A stretch of 46,130 nucleotides of DNA from Pseudomonas sp. AL03 (GCF_029960815.1 NZ_JASBRE010000038.1:1-46130), one strand, 5' to 3'. Positions 8,841-17,204 are shown, counted from the stretch's first letter. Numbers and translations: made by a program. Notes: generated by a model not told the origin, from the letters alone.

Positions 8841-9458
8841 TTAGCGCTGAACAACCTGTAAGGTGTTCTTCTCTTTCGGCATAACCCGCTTGGCAACCAC
8901 GTAGTGTTTTTGCCAGTACGGTTTTTTCAGGGTGTCGATGCTCACCGACTTGCCACGACGCGGTGCGTGGATGAAGCGGTCGTTGCCCAGGTAGATGGCA
9001 ACGTGATTGACCCGACGGCTCTTGAGGTTGAAGAAGATCAGGTCGCCAGGCTTCAGGTCCTTGCGATCGACTTTCTCCCCATGACCGCTGGCCATGGCGT
9101 TGGAGGTGCGCGGCAGGTCAAACGTGGCGTCGTTGAACGCGTATTTCACCAGGCCACTGCAGTCGAACCCTTTGCTTGGGCTGCTGCCACCCCAACGGTA
9201 CGGAGTACCGAGGACGTTCACTGCGCGGCTCAGCACGTTGCTGCTTTCCTTGGTCGCCATCGGCGGAACCAGGCTGCTTTTGCTGCTCAGTTGGGGAGAG
9301 CGTTTTACGGTCTGTTTGTTTTTGCTCGAAGGAGCAGAAACATGGGATTTTTGGGTATAACCATTAACGTCAGGAAGACGTTGCTCACGATTGGTGGCGT
9401 GGGCGGCCAGTGGCATCAAAAGGCAAATGGTTAGCCATGTCTTGAAAAATGGACGCAT
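8841..9458 (-). CDS. C40 (NlpC/P60) family cell-wall peptidase
   Basis: A 205-residue secreted protein. The signal peptide is MRPFFKTWLTICLLMPLAAHA; a basic Ser/Lys-rich linker follows, then an NlpC/P60 domain. The catalytic Cys is in GFDCSGLVKYAF, the first His in NHVAIYLG and the second polar residue in RFIHAPRRG. Such enzymes cut peptidoglycan stem peptides, often gamma-D-Glu-mDAP bonds. An upstream in-frame TTG at 9488 is rejected because the signal peptide starts cleanly at the ATG at 9458. The gene occupies the place beside pilT where pilU would be expected. Confidence 0.88.
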   Translation of the reverse strand: MRPFFKTWLTICLLMPLAAHATNREQRLPDVNGYTQKSHVSAPSSKNKQTVKRSPQLSSKSSLVPPMATKESSNVLSRAVNVLGTPYRWGGSSPSKGFDCSGLVKYAFNDATFDLPRTSNAMASGHGEKVDRKDLKPGDLIFFNLKSRRVNHVAIYLGNDRFIHAPRRGKSVSIDTLKKPYWQKHYVVAKRVMPKEKNTLQVVQR

Positions 9459-9707
9459 TAGGCAAGGCTCATATAAGTTAGCGCGCAACTTTATAACAGC
9501 TTTTTTGCCCCTTCCGAGGCCGTTGGTCGATTCAACTTGAGGTCAACGGAACCAAATAAGCGGCAAATGGACGCAATTGTCGGACACAAGTCAGGTGGCA
9601 CAAGGCTTTGACGGGAGACAAGGTAACATCTGCCATATGTCGGCCACCTGTAAAAAAGTCACAAAGAATTCAAGAATATTTATCTATCGTGTGAATCGAG
9701 GTCCTTC

Positions 9708-10127
9708 ATGAACACCTATCAACAGCCCGTTCCGCAGCAAGACACGCACAGCAAAATGATTGGTTACCTGCTGTGGATTTTGGGTTTTACCGGCGCTCAC
9801 CGCTTCTATTACGGCAAGCCGGTGACCGGGACGATCTGGTTCTTCACCTTCGGTCTGTTGGGTATCGGTTGGCTGATTGATTTGTTTCTGATCCCGGCCA
9901 TGGATCGCGAAGCAGACCTGCGTTTTACCGCCGGACCTATTGAGTACAACGTGGCGTGGATTCTGCTGACATTTCTTGGGGTATTCGGCGTACATCGGAT
10001 GTATCAGGGCAAATGGATCAGCGGGTTGCTGTATCTGGTGACGGGCGGGTTGTTCTTTCTGGGGGTGCTGTATGACTTCTGGACGCTGAATGATCAGGTG
10101 TCGATTCGTAATGCGCAGAACCGTTGA
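9708..10127 (+). CDS. Tandem TM2-domain membrane protein
   Basis: A 139-residue protein containing two TM2 units. Each has the signature GxxGxHRxYxGKxxxG: GFTGAHRFYYGKPVTG near residue 23 and GVFGVHRMYQGKWISG near residue 91, followed by hydrophobic hairpins. The function of the family in bacteria is unknown. It is divergent from the C40 peptidase gene across a 249-bp AT-richer spacer and convergent with pyrC'. Confidence 0.85.
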   Translation: MNTYQQPVPQQDTHSKMIGYLLWILGFTGAHRFYYGKPVTGTIWFFTFGLLGIGWLIDLFLIPAMDREADLRFTAGPIEYNVAWILLTFLGVFGVHRMYQGKWISGLLYLVTGGLFFLGVLYDFWTLNDQVSIRNAQNR

Positions 10128-10128
10128 T

Positions 10129-10159
10129 GATCGTTCCCACGCGGAGCGTGGGAATGATC
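10129..10159. repeat. Single REP palindrome between convergent genes
   Basis: GATCGTTCCCACGC followed by the inverted copy GCGTGGGAATGATC, centred on GGAG. It is the same family as 8807-8837 with two base changes. It lies between the 3' ends of the TM2 gene and pyrC', a typical REP position. Confidence 0.8.
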
Positions 10160-10168
10160 AGGTCGCGC

Positions 10169-11440
10169 TTACGCCTGGTGGCTGATCCGTCCATCCACCA
10201 GGGTGTAACGCACCACACCCGGCAAGCTGTGGCCAATGAACGGGCAGTTTTCGCCCTTGGACAGCCAGGTTTCACCGGCCACGGTCGAAGCCGCCGGATC
10301 GAACAGCACGATATCCGCCGGTCCACCCACCGCCAGTTTGCCCGCCGGCAGGCGCAACGCCTCGGCAGGTCCGGTGCTCAAGCGCGCCAACAGCGTTGGC
10401 AGGTTCAGCAAACCGTCTTCCACCAGTGTCATCGCCAACGGCAGCAGCAGTTCAACGCTGCTGATGCCCGGCTCGGTGGCACCGAACGGCGCCAGTTTGG
10501 CGTCACGTTCGTGGGGTTGGTGATGACTGGAGATCGCCGACACCACACCCGATTTCACAGCTTCGCGCAGGCCGTCGCGGTCGGCGCGGGTGCGCAGCGG
10601 CGGCTGGACGTGATAGAGGCTGCTGAAGTCGATTAGCGCTTCGTCAGTCAGGATTAGCTGATACAAGGCCACATCGGCGGTCACCGGCAGCCCGCGAGCC
10701 TGGGCCTGAGCGATCAGCTCCACGCCACGAGCGCTGGTGAGCTGGCTGAAGTGCGCGCGCACGCCACTTTGCTCGACCAGCAGCAGATCCCGGGCCAGAG
10801 CCACGGTTTCAGCGGTTTCCGGAATGCCCGGCAAACCGAGGAAACTGGCGGTCGGGCCTTCGTGGGCCAGGCCACCTTCGGCCAGGTCATGGTCCTGAGA
10901 GTTGAAAATCACCGTCAGGTCGAATGTGGCGGCGTATTCCAGCGCCCTGCACAGCGTGCGGGTGTTGCGAAAGCTCTCCAGGCCGTTGCCGAAGGCTACG
11001 CAGCCGGCATCACGCAAGGCAACGAGCTCTGCAAGCTGTTCGCCGTCCAGGCCTTTGCTCAGAGCGCCGATCGGGAAGACTTTGGTGTTGCCGGCCTCGC
11101 GGGCGCGGTCGAGGATCAGTTCGGCCACGGCCGAGGTGTCCAGCACCGGTTTGGTTTTCGGCGGGCAGCACAGGCTAGTGACACCGCCGGCCGCAGCGGC
11201 GCGGGTTTCGCTGGCAATCGAGCCTTTGCGGCTGTAACCCGGCTCGCGCAGGGCGACGTTCAGGTCAACCAAGCCAGGCGCGGCCACCAGGCCTTTGGCG
11301 TCGATGGTCTCGACTGGGACAAAACCGGTCGGTGCCGCGCCAAGGGCGACGATCTTGCAGGCTTCAACATGAATATCGGTAACTTGATCCAGGCCACTGC
11401 TTGGATCGATGACGCGGGCGCCGAGAATGCTGAGCTTCAC
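10169..11440 (-). CDS. pyrC': Inactive dihydroorotase homologue PyrC'
   Basis: A 423-residue dihydroorotase-fold protein. In active enzymes the first zinc ligands are the two His of DxHxHLREPG; here the segment reads DLNVALREPG near residue 59, so both are lost. The PHHL His is replaced in ALYQLILT, and the catalytic Asp of TDHAPH is His in SSHHQPH. In pseudomonads this subunit is known to assemble with PyrB into the ATCase complex as a structural partner. It starts at a GTG that overlaps the pyrB stop as GTGA, a mark of translational coupling. A functional PyrC must be encoded elsewhere. Confidence 0.92.
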   Translation of the reverse strand: MKLSILGARVIDPSSGLDQVTDIHVEACKIVALGAAPTGFVPVETIDAKGLVAAPGLVDLNVALREPGYSRKGSIASETRAAAAGGVTSLCCPPKTKPVLDTSAVAELILDRAREAGNTKVFPIGALSKGLDGEQLAELVALRDAGCVAFGNGLESFRNTRTLCRALEYAATFDLTVIFNSQDHDLAEGGLAHEGPTASFLGLPGIPETAETVALARDLLLVEQSGVRAHFSQLTSARGVELIAQAQARGLPVTADVALYQLILTDEALIDFSSLYHVQPPLRTRADRDGLREAVKSGVVSAISSHHQPHERDAKLAPFGATEPGISSVELLLPLAMTLVEDGLLNLPTLLARLSTGPAEALRLPAGKLAVGGPADIVLFDPAASTVAGETWLSKGENCPFIGHSLPGVVRYTLVDGRISHQA

Positions 11441-12441
11441 TGGGCGTTCTCCTGCTCGAATTGGCGCTGGGCAGTCTGCCCGCTCATGGCCATGGACAAC
11501 ACGGCCATACGAATCGCGATGCCGTAGGTGACCTGGTTGAGGATTACCGAGTGCGGGCCGTCGGCCACCGCCGACTCAATCTCCACACCGCGGTTGATCG
11601 GCCCCGGGTGCATGACGATGCAATCCGGCTTGGCCCCGGCCAGGCGCGCGGTGGTCAGGCCGAACAGGCGGTAGAACTCGCCTTCGCTCGGCAGCAGGCC
11701 GCCGGTCATGCGTTCGCGCTGCAGGCGCAGCATGATCACCACGTCGACGTCCTTCAGGCCTTCGGTCATGTCGGTGTAGACCTTCACGCCGTATTGCTCG
11801 ACGCCAATAGGCAGCAGAGTTTTCGGCGCGATCACGCGGATGTCCGGGCAACCGAGGGTTTTCAGGGCCAGCATGTTCGAGCGCGCCACCCGCGAGTGCA
11901 GGATGTCGCCGACGATGGCCACCGAAAGATTTTCGAAGCCGCCCTTGTGCCGACGGATGGTGAGCATGTCGAGCATGCCTTGGGTCGGGTGGGCGTGACG
12001 GCCGTCGCCGCCGTTAATGATCGCCACTTGCGGGCAGACATGTTCGGCAATGAAGTGCGCCGCGCCGGAATCACCGTGGCGCACGACGAACATGTCAGCG
12101 GCCATGGCTTCAAGGTTGCGCAGGGTGTCGAGCAGTGTTTCACCCTTGCTTGCCGACGAGGTGGACACGTTCAGCGTGATCACGTCTGCCGACAACCGCT
12201 GGGCCGCCAGTTCAAAAGTAGTACGTGTGCGGGTGGAGTTCTCGAAGAACACGTTGCACACGGTCTTGCCGCGCAGCAACGGGACTTTTTTCACCGCCCG
12301 GGCGCCGACTTCGAGGAACGAGTCGGCGGTGTCGAGGATTTCCGTCAGCAGCTCGCGGCGCAAACCGTCGAGCGAGAGGAAGTGGCGCAGCTGGCCCTGA
12401 TCATTGAGCTGCAGCGGGCGCTTGGTTTCTAGAGGCGTCAT
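11437..12441 (-). CDS. pyrB: Aspartate carbamoyltransferase catalytic chain
   Basis: A 334-residue enzyme that makes carbamoyl-aspartate in pyrimidine synthesis. The carbamoyl-phosphate loop is FFENSTRTRTTFE near residue 75; the HPTQ motif and HPGPINRG are also intact. No PyrI-type regulatory gene is adjacent, fitting the pseudomonad class in which PyrB pairs with PyrC'. The ATG at 12441 matches the family start; an in-frame TTG at 12459 would add six residues. It is coupled to pyrC' by a 4-base overlap and preceded by pyrR. Confidence 0.95.
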   Translation of the reverse strand: MTPLETKRPLQLNDQGQLRHFLSLDGLRRELLTEILDTADSFLEVGARAVKKVPLLRGKTVCNVFFENSTRTRTTFELAAQRLSADVITLNVSTSSASKGETLLDTLRNLEAMAADMFVVRHGDSGAAHFIAEHVCPQVAIINGGDGRHAHPTQGMLDMLTIRRHKGGFENLSVAIVGDILHSRVARSNMLALKTLGCPDIRVIAPKTLLPIGVEQYGVKVYTDMTEGLKDVDVVIMLRLQRERMTGGLLPSEGEFYRLFGLTTARLAGAKPDCIVMHPGPINRGVEIESAVADGPHSVILNQVTYGIAIRMAVLSMAMSGQTAQRQFEQENAQ

Positions 12442-12468
12442 CGCGAGGGGGACTCTCAATAGGGCGAA

Positions 12469-12972
12469 TTAAAGGGCGAGGTCTTGCAGTTCGAGCTTCA
12501 GTTCCGGGCCGGACAGTTTCACCCGCTCGTGGGCCGCCAGCGACAAGGTCGCGCCGACCACATTCGGGCGGATCGGCAGCTCGCCGGCGTCCAGGTCCAG
12601 CAGGCACACCAGCGTCACGCTGGCCGGGCGACCGTAGTCGAACAGTTCGTTCAGGGCGGCGCGGATGGTCCGGCCGCTCATCAGCACGTCGTCGATCAGC
12701 ACCAGGTCCTGGCCTTCGATCTCGAACGGCAGCGCGGATGGGCGCACTTGCGGGTGCAGGCCGTTCTGGCTGAAGTCATCGCGGTAGAAGGACACGTCCA
12801 GGGTACCCAGGGGCGAGTCGCTGCCCAGTTCATCGAGCAACGCCTGGGCGACCCAGACGCCGCCGGTGCGAATGCCGATGTAACGCGGTTCGCTGATGCC
12901 ACGGTGTTCCAAGTGTGCCTTGAGACGGATCGCCATCTGGCTGATCAGTTCGGCGGGATTGGGCAGGCTCAT
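12469..12972 (-). CDS. pyrR: Pyrimidine operon regulator / uracil phosphoribosyltransferase PyrR
   Basis: A 167-residue PRTase-fold protein. The PRPP loop is VLIDDVLMSGRTIRAAL near residue 97. The family binds pyr mRNA in Gram-positives; in pseudomonads a regulatory role on pyrB has been proposed, and UPRTase activity varies. It has a clear AAGGAG ribosome site directly before the ATG at 12972. A GC-rich hairpin at 12984-13015 lies immediately upstream of that site and could affect its translation. pyrB follows 27 bases later. Confidence 0.93.
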   Translation of the reverse strand: MSLPNPAELISQMAIRLKAHLEHRGISEPRYIGIRTGGVWVAQALLDELGSDSPLGTLDVSFYRDDFSQNGLHPQVRPSALPFEIEGQDLVLIDDVLMSGRTIRAALNELFDYGRPASVTLVCLLDLDAGELPIRPNVVGATLSLAAHERVKLSGPELKLELQDLAL

Positions 12973-12983
12973 GGTTGCTCCTT

Positions 12984-13015
12984 CTTGGGCCCGAGCCGGT
13001 GCGTGCGGGGTTTGG
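12984..13015 (-). promoter_or_regulatory. Stable hairpin in the pyrR leader, candidate translation control
   Basis: On the minus strand CCCGAGCC pairs perfectly with GGCTCGGG across a 16-base loop, ending 3 bases from the AAGGAG site of pyrR. There is no T-run, so it is not an ordinary terminator. I do not see the anti-terminator/binding-loop sequence of Bacillus PyrR sites. Its regulatory role is inferred from position. Confidence 0.4.
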
Positions 13016-13036
13016 CTCGGGTTTTCGCTATAGAGA

Positions 13037-13057
13037 GTCGCTTACAGCGGCTCTTTA
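13037..13057. repeat. Imperfect hairpin after ruvX
   Basis: AGAGTCGCT and AGCGGCTCT form a 9-base stem with one mismatch around a 3-base loop. It sits in the 98-bp ruvX-pyrR gap, upstream of the pyrR leader hairpin. It is too short of T residues for a standard terminator. Confidence 0.45.
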
Positions 13058-13070
13058 GAATTAGATGCAG

Positions 13071-13508
13071 TCAGGACTCGAACAGTGCGCTGTTTTCGTC
13101 GAGCCAGCCTTGCAGCAGCAGGGCGGCGGCGATGGCATCGACCGGGTTGTCGCGGTAGCTGCCCTTTTGTCCGCCACGATCACGCCGTTCGCCCTTGGCT
13201 TCGAAGGTGGTGAGGCGTTCGTCGTGGGTATAGAAGGGCAGGTTGTAGCGGCCGTTGAGGCGGCGGGCGAATTTCTCCGCGCGCAGGCACATGTCGCTCG
13301 GTGTGCCATCCATGTTCAGCGGTAGGCCGACGACTACAGCATCCGGTTTCCACTCTTTAATCAGGGCTTCGACCTGATTCCAGTCGGGAATACCATTTTG
13401 TGCCTTCAAGGTGCACAGCTCGCGGGCCTGGCCGGTAATCACCTGGCCGACCGCAACGCCGATCTGTTTGGTGCCGTAGTCGAAACCCAAAATCAGGCGC
13501 AGGGCCAT
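13071..13508 (-). CDS. ruvX: Putative Holliday junction resolvase RuvX/YqgF
   Basis: A 145-residue RNase H-fold protein with the N-terminal catalytic motif GFDYGTKQIGVA and the conserved VVGLPLNMDGT and DERLTT blocks. The family acts as a resolvase-like nuclease and in ribosomal RNA processing. Its ATG overlaps the algH stop (TGATG), so it is translationally coupled to algH. Confidence 0.94.
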   Translation of the reverse strand: MALRLILGFDYGTKQIGVAVGQVITGQARELCTLKAQNGIPDWNQVEALIKEWKPDAVVVGLPLNMDGTPSDMCLRAEKFARRLNGRYNLPFYTHDERLTTFEAKGERRDRGGQKGSYRDNPVDAIAAALLLQGWLDENSALFES

Positions 13509-14080
13509 CAGGCGTGCCCCGCCTGGCTGGTCAGCAGGCTGAGATTGACGCCCAGGTGCTTGGCCGCTGCTTCCAGGCGCAGTTCGCTGCTGGTGTTGAA
13601 CAAAATATCGGCTTCGAACGGGCAGGTCAGCCAGGCGTTCTGGGCCAGTTCGGCTTCAAGCTGCCCGGCTTCCCAGCCAGCGTATCCGAGGGCGATCACG
13701 CTTTTTGCCGGGCCGACGCCGTCAGCGATGGCGAACAGCACATCCTGGGAGGTGGACAGGGAAAGGTCGCCCTCCAGATCAACGGTCGCCTGAAACGTCT
13801 TGCCCGAGGGGTGCAGGACAAAACCGCGATCGGTCTGCACCGGGCCGCCGATGAAGATCGGCACATGCTGACAGAGCAACGGCGGTTCGATGTCGGGGCG
13901 CAGTTGCTCGAGGATATCGGCCAGATTGAGGTCTTGCGGACGATTGACCACCAGCCCCATGGCACCATTGGCCGTGTGCTCGACGATATAGGTCAAGGTG
14001 TGCGCAAAGTTCGGGTCGACCATGTGAGGCATGGCGATCAGGAAGTGATGCTTGAGGTAGCTGGGGCTGACGTTCTTCAT
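13508..14080 (-). CDS. algH: UPF0301/AlgH family protein
   Basis: A 190-residue protein of the YqgE/AlgH family, matching the usual length of about 189. The conserved start MKNVSPSYLKHHFLIAMP and the ALGYAGWEAGQLE block are present. AlgH was linked to alginate control in P. aeruginosa, but the biochemical role is unclear. The ATG at 14080 is preferred; the open frame to 14146 has no family resemblance in its extra 22 residues. It is coupled to ruvX by overlapping stop and start. Confidence 0.93.
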   Translation of the reverse strand: MKNVSPSYLKHHFLIAMPHMVDPNFAHTLTYIVEHTANGAMGLVVNRPQDLNLADILEQLRPDIEPPLLCQHVPIFIGGPVQTDRGFVLHPSGKTFQATVDLEGDLSLSTSQDVLFAIADGVGPAKSVIALGYAGWEAGQLEAELAQNAWLTCPFEADILFNTSSELRLEAAAKHLGVNLSLLTSQAGHA

Positions 14081-14251
14081 GAGCGCTAGTGTGGCGTTGG
14101 AGGGGCGAACTGACAAGCTGGGGATGCACGGGAAATGCTGTCGCACACCCCTGTAATTGGATGGACTCGCCCAAGCCGAGGCGTCAATGCGCCACGGTGG
14201 CAGTCTAAACAGCTATACGTCATTTACTCAGGAGGACCGTGTTTTGTGGGT

Positions 14252-14295
14252 TTGCGAGGACTGCGTCCTCGAACGCAGGCTTCGCCAGCTGCTAC
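14252..14295. repeat. Solo REP unit in the algH-tonB gap
   Basis: CGAGGAC/GTCCTCG hairpin (14255-14271) followed by ACGCAGGCTTCGCCAGCTGC. The same tail sequence occurs in the pair at 18147-18285. It is a single member of the GCAGGCTTCGCCAGCTGC family, in the 232-bp gap between tonB3 and algH. No gene is visible in that gap. Confidence 0.65.
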
Positions 14296-14312
14296 AGAGA
14301 GCGTGCCGTCCC

Positions 14313-15212
14313 TTAATTACTGGACAACTTGTCCCCGCGAGCAAACTTCCACGTTCGAATAATTTCCAGACGATCGATATCCGACAAATCCCCGGTAAAC
14401 GGCGAAAACGGTGCCGCCAGCCGCACGATGCGCTGGGCGGCCTGATCCAGCAGCGGTTGCCCGGATGACTCCAGCACCAGCACTTCATAGAGCGAGCCGT
14501 CGCGGTTGATCGAAACCATCAGGCGCAAATTGCCGTAAATCTGTTTGCGTCGGGCTTCGTCCGGGTAATTCAGGTTGCCGATGCGCTCGACCTTCTTACG
14601 CCACTCGTCCTTATACCAGGCGCCCTTGTCGCGCATGGTCGATGCGGCGCTCAGGCGGTGAATGCGCGGGCGCTTGGCGTACAGTTGCTGTTCATTGGCC
14701 AGTTCCGCTTCCAGGCTGGCGATGTCGCTGGACAGCTGTTCACTGTCGAACGTCGGCGCGGCCACTGCGGGTTTGGTGACCGGCTTCGGTTCTTCGGTTT
14801 TGGCCGCGGCTTTTTTCGGCTTCGGCGCGACGGTCGTCACAGCTGCCTTGGGCGCCGCTTCCCGCACTTCGGGCTTGGCCGCCGGCGGTGGGGTGACTTT
14901 CTGCACCTTGTTGTCCTGGAAAGGCGCGACCTCGGTGGTCTTGGGAATCGCCTTTTTATCCAGGGTGCCGCTGCCTTGCTGATTCTCCTGGGCGAGGAAA
15001 TCGGCTTTTTCAGGCTTCTTTTCGCTCTTGAAGGTGGCGAGGGTGATTTCCAGGGTTTTGCTGATTTGCTTGGGTTCGACGATGGTGAACCCGACGCCCA
15101 ACAGCAAGGCCAGGTGAATCAGCGCCGCGAGAAACAGGGTAAAACCGAGGCGATCGGCCGGGCGCACGCCACGGTGGGCGAGTTCAGCGGGCAGATCGGA
15201 CGGGAGTGTCAT
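14313..15212 (-). CDS. tonB3: Energy transducer TonB, TonB3-like
   Basis: A 299-residue TonB-family protein. It has one N-terminal membrane anchor (about residues 23-45), a Pro/Ala/Lys-rich periplasmic spacer (about 80-150), a coiled segment (SSDIASLEAELANEQQ) and a C-terminal TonB domain with YPDEARRKQIYGNLRLMVSI. Its place between algH and gshB matches P. aeruginosa PA0406 (TonB3), which is needed for normal twitching and pilus assembly rather than iron uptake. Role here is inferred from position and sequence. Confidence 0.9.
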   Translation of the reverse strand: MTLPSDLPAELAHRGVRPADRLGFTLFLAALIHLALLLGVGFTIVEPKQISKTLEITLATFKSEKKPEKADFLAQENQQGSGTLDKKAIPKTTEVAPFQDNKVQKVTPPPAAKPEVREAAPKAAVTTVAPKPKKAAAKTEEPKPVTKPAVAAPTFDSEQLSSDIASLEAELANEQQLYAKRPRIHRLSAASTMRDKGAWYKDEWRKKVERIGNLNYPDEARRKQIYGNLRLMVSINRDGSLYEVLVLESSGQPLLDQAAQRIVRLAAPFSPFTGDLSDIDRLEIIRTWKFARGDKLSSN

Positions 15213-15289
15213 GACAAAAAAACCAACATCGCGTTTTTCACAGGCCGCGGATGATAACGCAATGTGGGTCGTTTCTTGGCTGTTCTATC

Positions 15290-16243
15290 TCAACGAGCCT
15301 TGAGCTTCTGATCGATGGCATCCATCAACAGGCCACCGATGTCGGTGCCAAACGCATTATCAATCTCGCGAATGCAGGTCGGGCTGGTGACGTTGATTTC
15401 CGTCAGATGTTCGCCAATAACGTCCAGGCCGACGAACAGCAGGCCTTTCTCGCGCAGGGTCGGGCCGACTTGTGCGGCGATCCAGCGATCTTTCTCGGTC
15501 AGCGGTCGGGCTTCGCCACGGCCGCCGGCGGCGAGGTTGCCACGGGTTTCACCGGCGGCAGGAATTCGCGCCAGGCAGTAATCCACCGGTCCGCCGTCGA
15601 TCATCAGGATGCGCTTGTCGCCATCGACGATGGCCGGCAGGTAACCCTGGATCATGATTTGCTGTTTGCCATGCAGGGTCAGGGTTTCGAGGATCACCGA
15701 CAGGTTCGGATGGCCAGCGGTGTGACGGAAAATCGATGAGCCACCCATGCCGTCCAGCGGCTTGAGGATCACGTCGCCGTGGTGATCGGCGAATTCACGC
15801 AGGACGTCCGGGCGACGGCTGACGATAGTCGGCGGCGTGCACTGCGGGAACAGCGTGGCGAACAGTTTTTCGTTGCAGTCACGCAGGCTTTGCGGCTTGT
15901 TGACCACCAATACGCCAGCACGCTCGGCTTGCTCCAGCAGGTAAGTGGAGTAGACGAACTCCATGTCGAACGGCGGATCCTTGCGCATCAGGATCACGTC
16001 CAGGTCGCTCAACAGCGCGTCGGTCTCGGCGTCGAGTTCGAACCATTTTTGCGGGTTGGCGAAGACTTTCAGCGGACGCATCCGCGCACGCGCTTCACCT
16101 TCGGCCTGGTACAAATCGCTCTGTTCCATATAGAACAGTTCCCAGCCGCGCTTCTGTGCGGCCAGCAGCATGGCCAGCGAGCTATCCTTTTTATAGGAAA
16201 TGCTGGCGATTGGGTCCATGACAATCCCGACGCGAACGCTCAT
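15290..16243 (-). CDS. gshB: Glutathione synthetase
   Basis: A 317-residue ATP-grasp enzyme joining gamma-glutamylcysteine and glycine. The prokaryotic GshB N-domain (VGIVMDPIASI) is followed by the ATP-grasp loop KPLDGMGGSSIFR and the metal-binding NVTSPTCIREID near the C-terminus. The ATG at 16243 follows a GAGGA site and matches the family start; the frame to 16279 is an artefact. It is upstream of tonB3 in the same direction. Confidence 0.96.
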   Translation of the reverse strand: MSVRVGIVMDPIASISYKKDSSLAMLLAAQKRGWELFYMEQSDLYQAEGEARARMRPLKVFANPQKWFELDAETDALLSDLDVILMRKDPPFDMEFVYSTYLLEQAERAGVLVVNKPQSLRDCNEKLFATLFPQCTPPTIVSRRPDVLREFADHHGDVILKPLDGMGGSSIFRHTAGHPNLSVILETLTLHGKQQIMIQGYLPAIVDGDKRILMIDGGPVDYCLARIPAAGETRGNLAAGGRGEARPLTEKDRWIAAQVGPTLREKGLLFVGLDVIGEHLTEINVTSPTCIREIDNAFGTDIGGLLMDAIDQKLKAR

Positions 16244-16395
16244 GGGTTTTTCCTCGAATTGGGTGGTCCGAATGGACACGAAAAAGTGGCGTCAGAGTGG
16301 CGCTGAGTGTGTTCCCGGTCAAGGAAAAACCACTGCGCCAGTCGCCCGATAGATTGGATTTGGAGACTGTGCTAAAAAGGCTGCCATATCGTGCC

Positions 16396-16663
16396 AGGGG
16401 GCGTTCTCAATCAGTTTCCCCACCGCGCCGGGTCTGCTGTTGTGCAGGGCAAGGCGCGAGAAGCGTGGTTTGGTCATTCCAAATAAGCTTCGAGCAACGC
16501 TGCCCTGCACAACAGCAGACCCGGCCCTTCGGGTTGTGCCTTAAAGCGGGCCAGGCTGCGTTGCAGGCCTTGGAAAGGGAACAACCATTCCCAGCGGCCT
16601 GCGCCTTGCCTGGCCCGCTTTAAGGCGACAACGCGGCGGGGAAACTGACTGAGAACGCCCCCT
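16396..16663. repeat. Nested inverted-repeat element, three-arm (cruciform-like)
   Basis: Outer arms 16396-16427 and 16632-16663 pair over 30 of 32 positions. Inside are two further hairpins: arms 16428-16450 and 16502-16524 (23 of 23 bases), and arms 16538-16556 and 16608-16626 (19 of 19). The second hairpin extends inward as GCAGGCC/GGCCTGC and GGGAA/TTCCC. The first has TTTGG-TCATT-CCAAA at its tip. Either strand would fold into a closed three-way junction. It looks like a non-autonomous mobile repeat or structured RNA, located between gshB and pilG. I see no ORF and no target duplication at its ends. Confidence 0.85.
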
Positions 16664-16742
16664 ACCTTGAACATCAAGGGTTTCGAGCCTCCGGTTATCG
16701 GAAATGGACAATTTGATTCGCAAAGGCGACGGCAGAGCATTT

Positions 16743-17147
16743 ATGGAACAGCATTCCAGCGCCTTGAAGGTCATGGTGATCGACGATTCGAAGACGATTC
16801 GCCGCACCGCCGAAACGTTGTTGAAGAACGTGGGGTGTGAAGTGATCACGGCCATCGATGGTTTCGATGCCTTGGCCAAGATTGCCGACAATCACCCCGG
16901 CATCATCTTTGTCGACATCATGATGCCGCGTCTGGACGGCTATCAGACCTGCGCTTTAATCAAGAACAACAGTGCGTTCAAGTCCACGCCAGTGATTATG
17001 CTGTCGTCCAAGGACGGGCTGTTCGACAAGGCCAAGGGGCGAATCGTCGGCTCCGACCAGTTTTTGACCAAGCCTTTCAGCAAGGAAGAACTGCTGAACG
17101 CGATCCAGGCCCATGTACCGGGCTTCGCCGCCGTTTTGCCGCACTAG
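16743..17147 (+). CDS. pilG: Twitching motility response regulator PilG
   Basis: A 134-residue single-domain CheY-like receiver. The acidic pocket is VIDDSK near residue 12, the phospho-Asp lies in FVDIMMPRLDG and the conserved Lys in LTKPFSKEE. PilG is a phosphate acceptor of ChpA and promotes pilus extension and cAMP production. The ATG at 16743 gives the family length; an ATG at 16704 would add 13 unrelated residues. It is the first gene of the Pil-Chp cluster. Confidence 0.93.
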   Translation: MEQHSSALKVMVIDDSKTIRRTAETLLKNVGCEVITAIDGFDALAKIADNHPGIIFVDIMMPRLDGYQTCALIKNNSAFKSTPVIMLSSKDGLFDKAKGRIVGSDQFLTKPFSKEELLNAIQAHVPGFAAVLPH

Positions 17148-17204
17148 GACACGCACAGTGACGCTCGGCCAGCGGGCCCGGCGTCGACAAGAATGGGGAA
17201 GACC

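Noticed and set aside
14240..14315. Small possible ORF after AGGAGG at about 14230, starting GTG
   Set aside because: Its 24 codons lie within a REP unit, spacing to the site is only 3 bases, and the same sequence recurs elsewhere as non-coding repeat.
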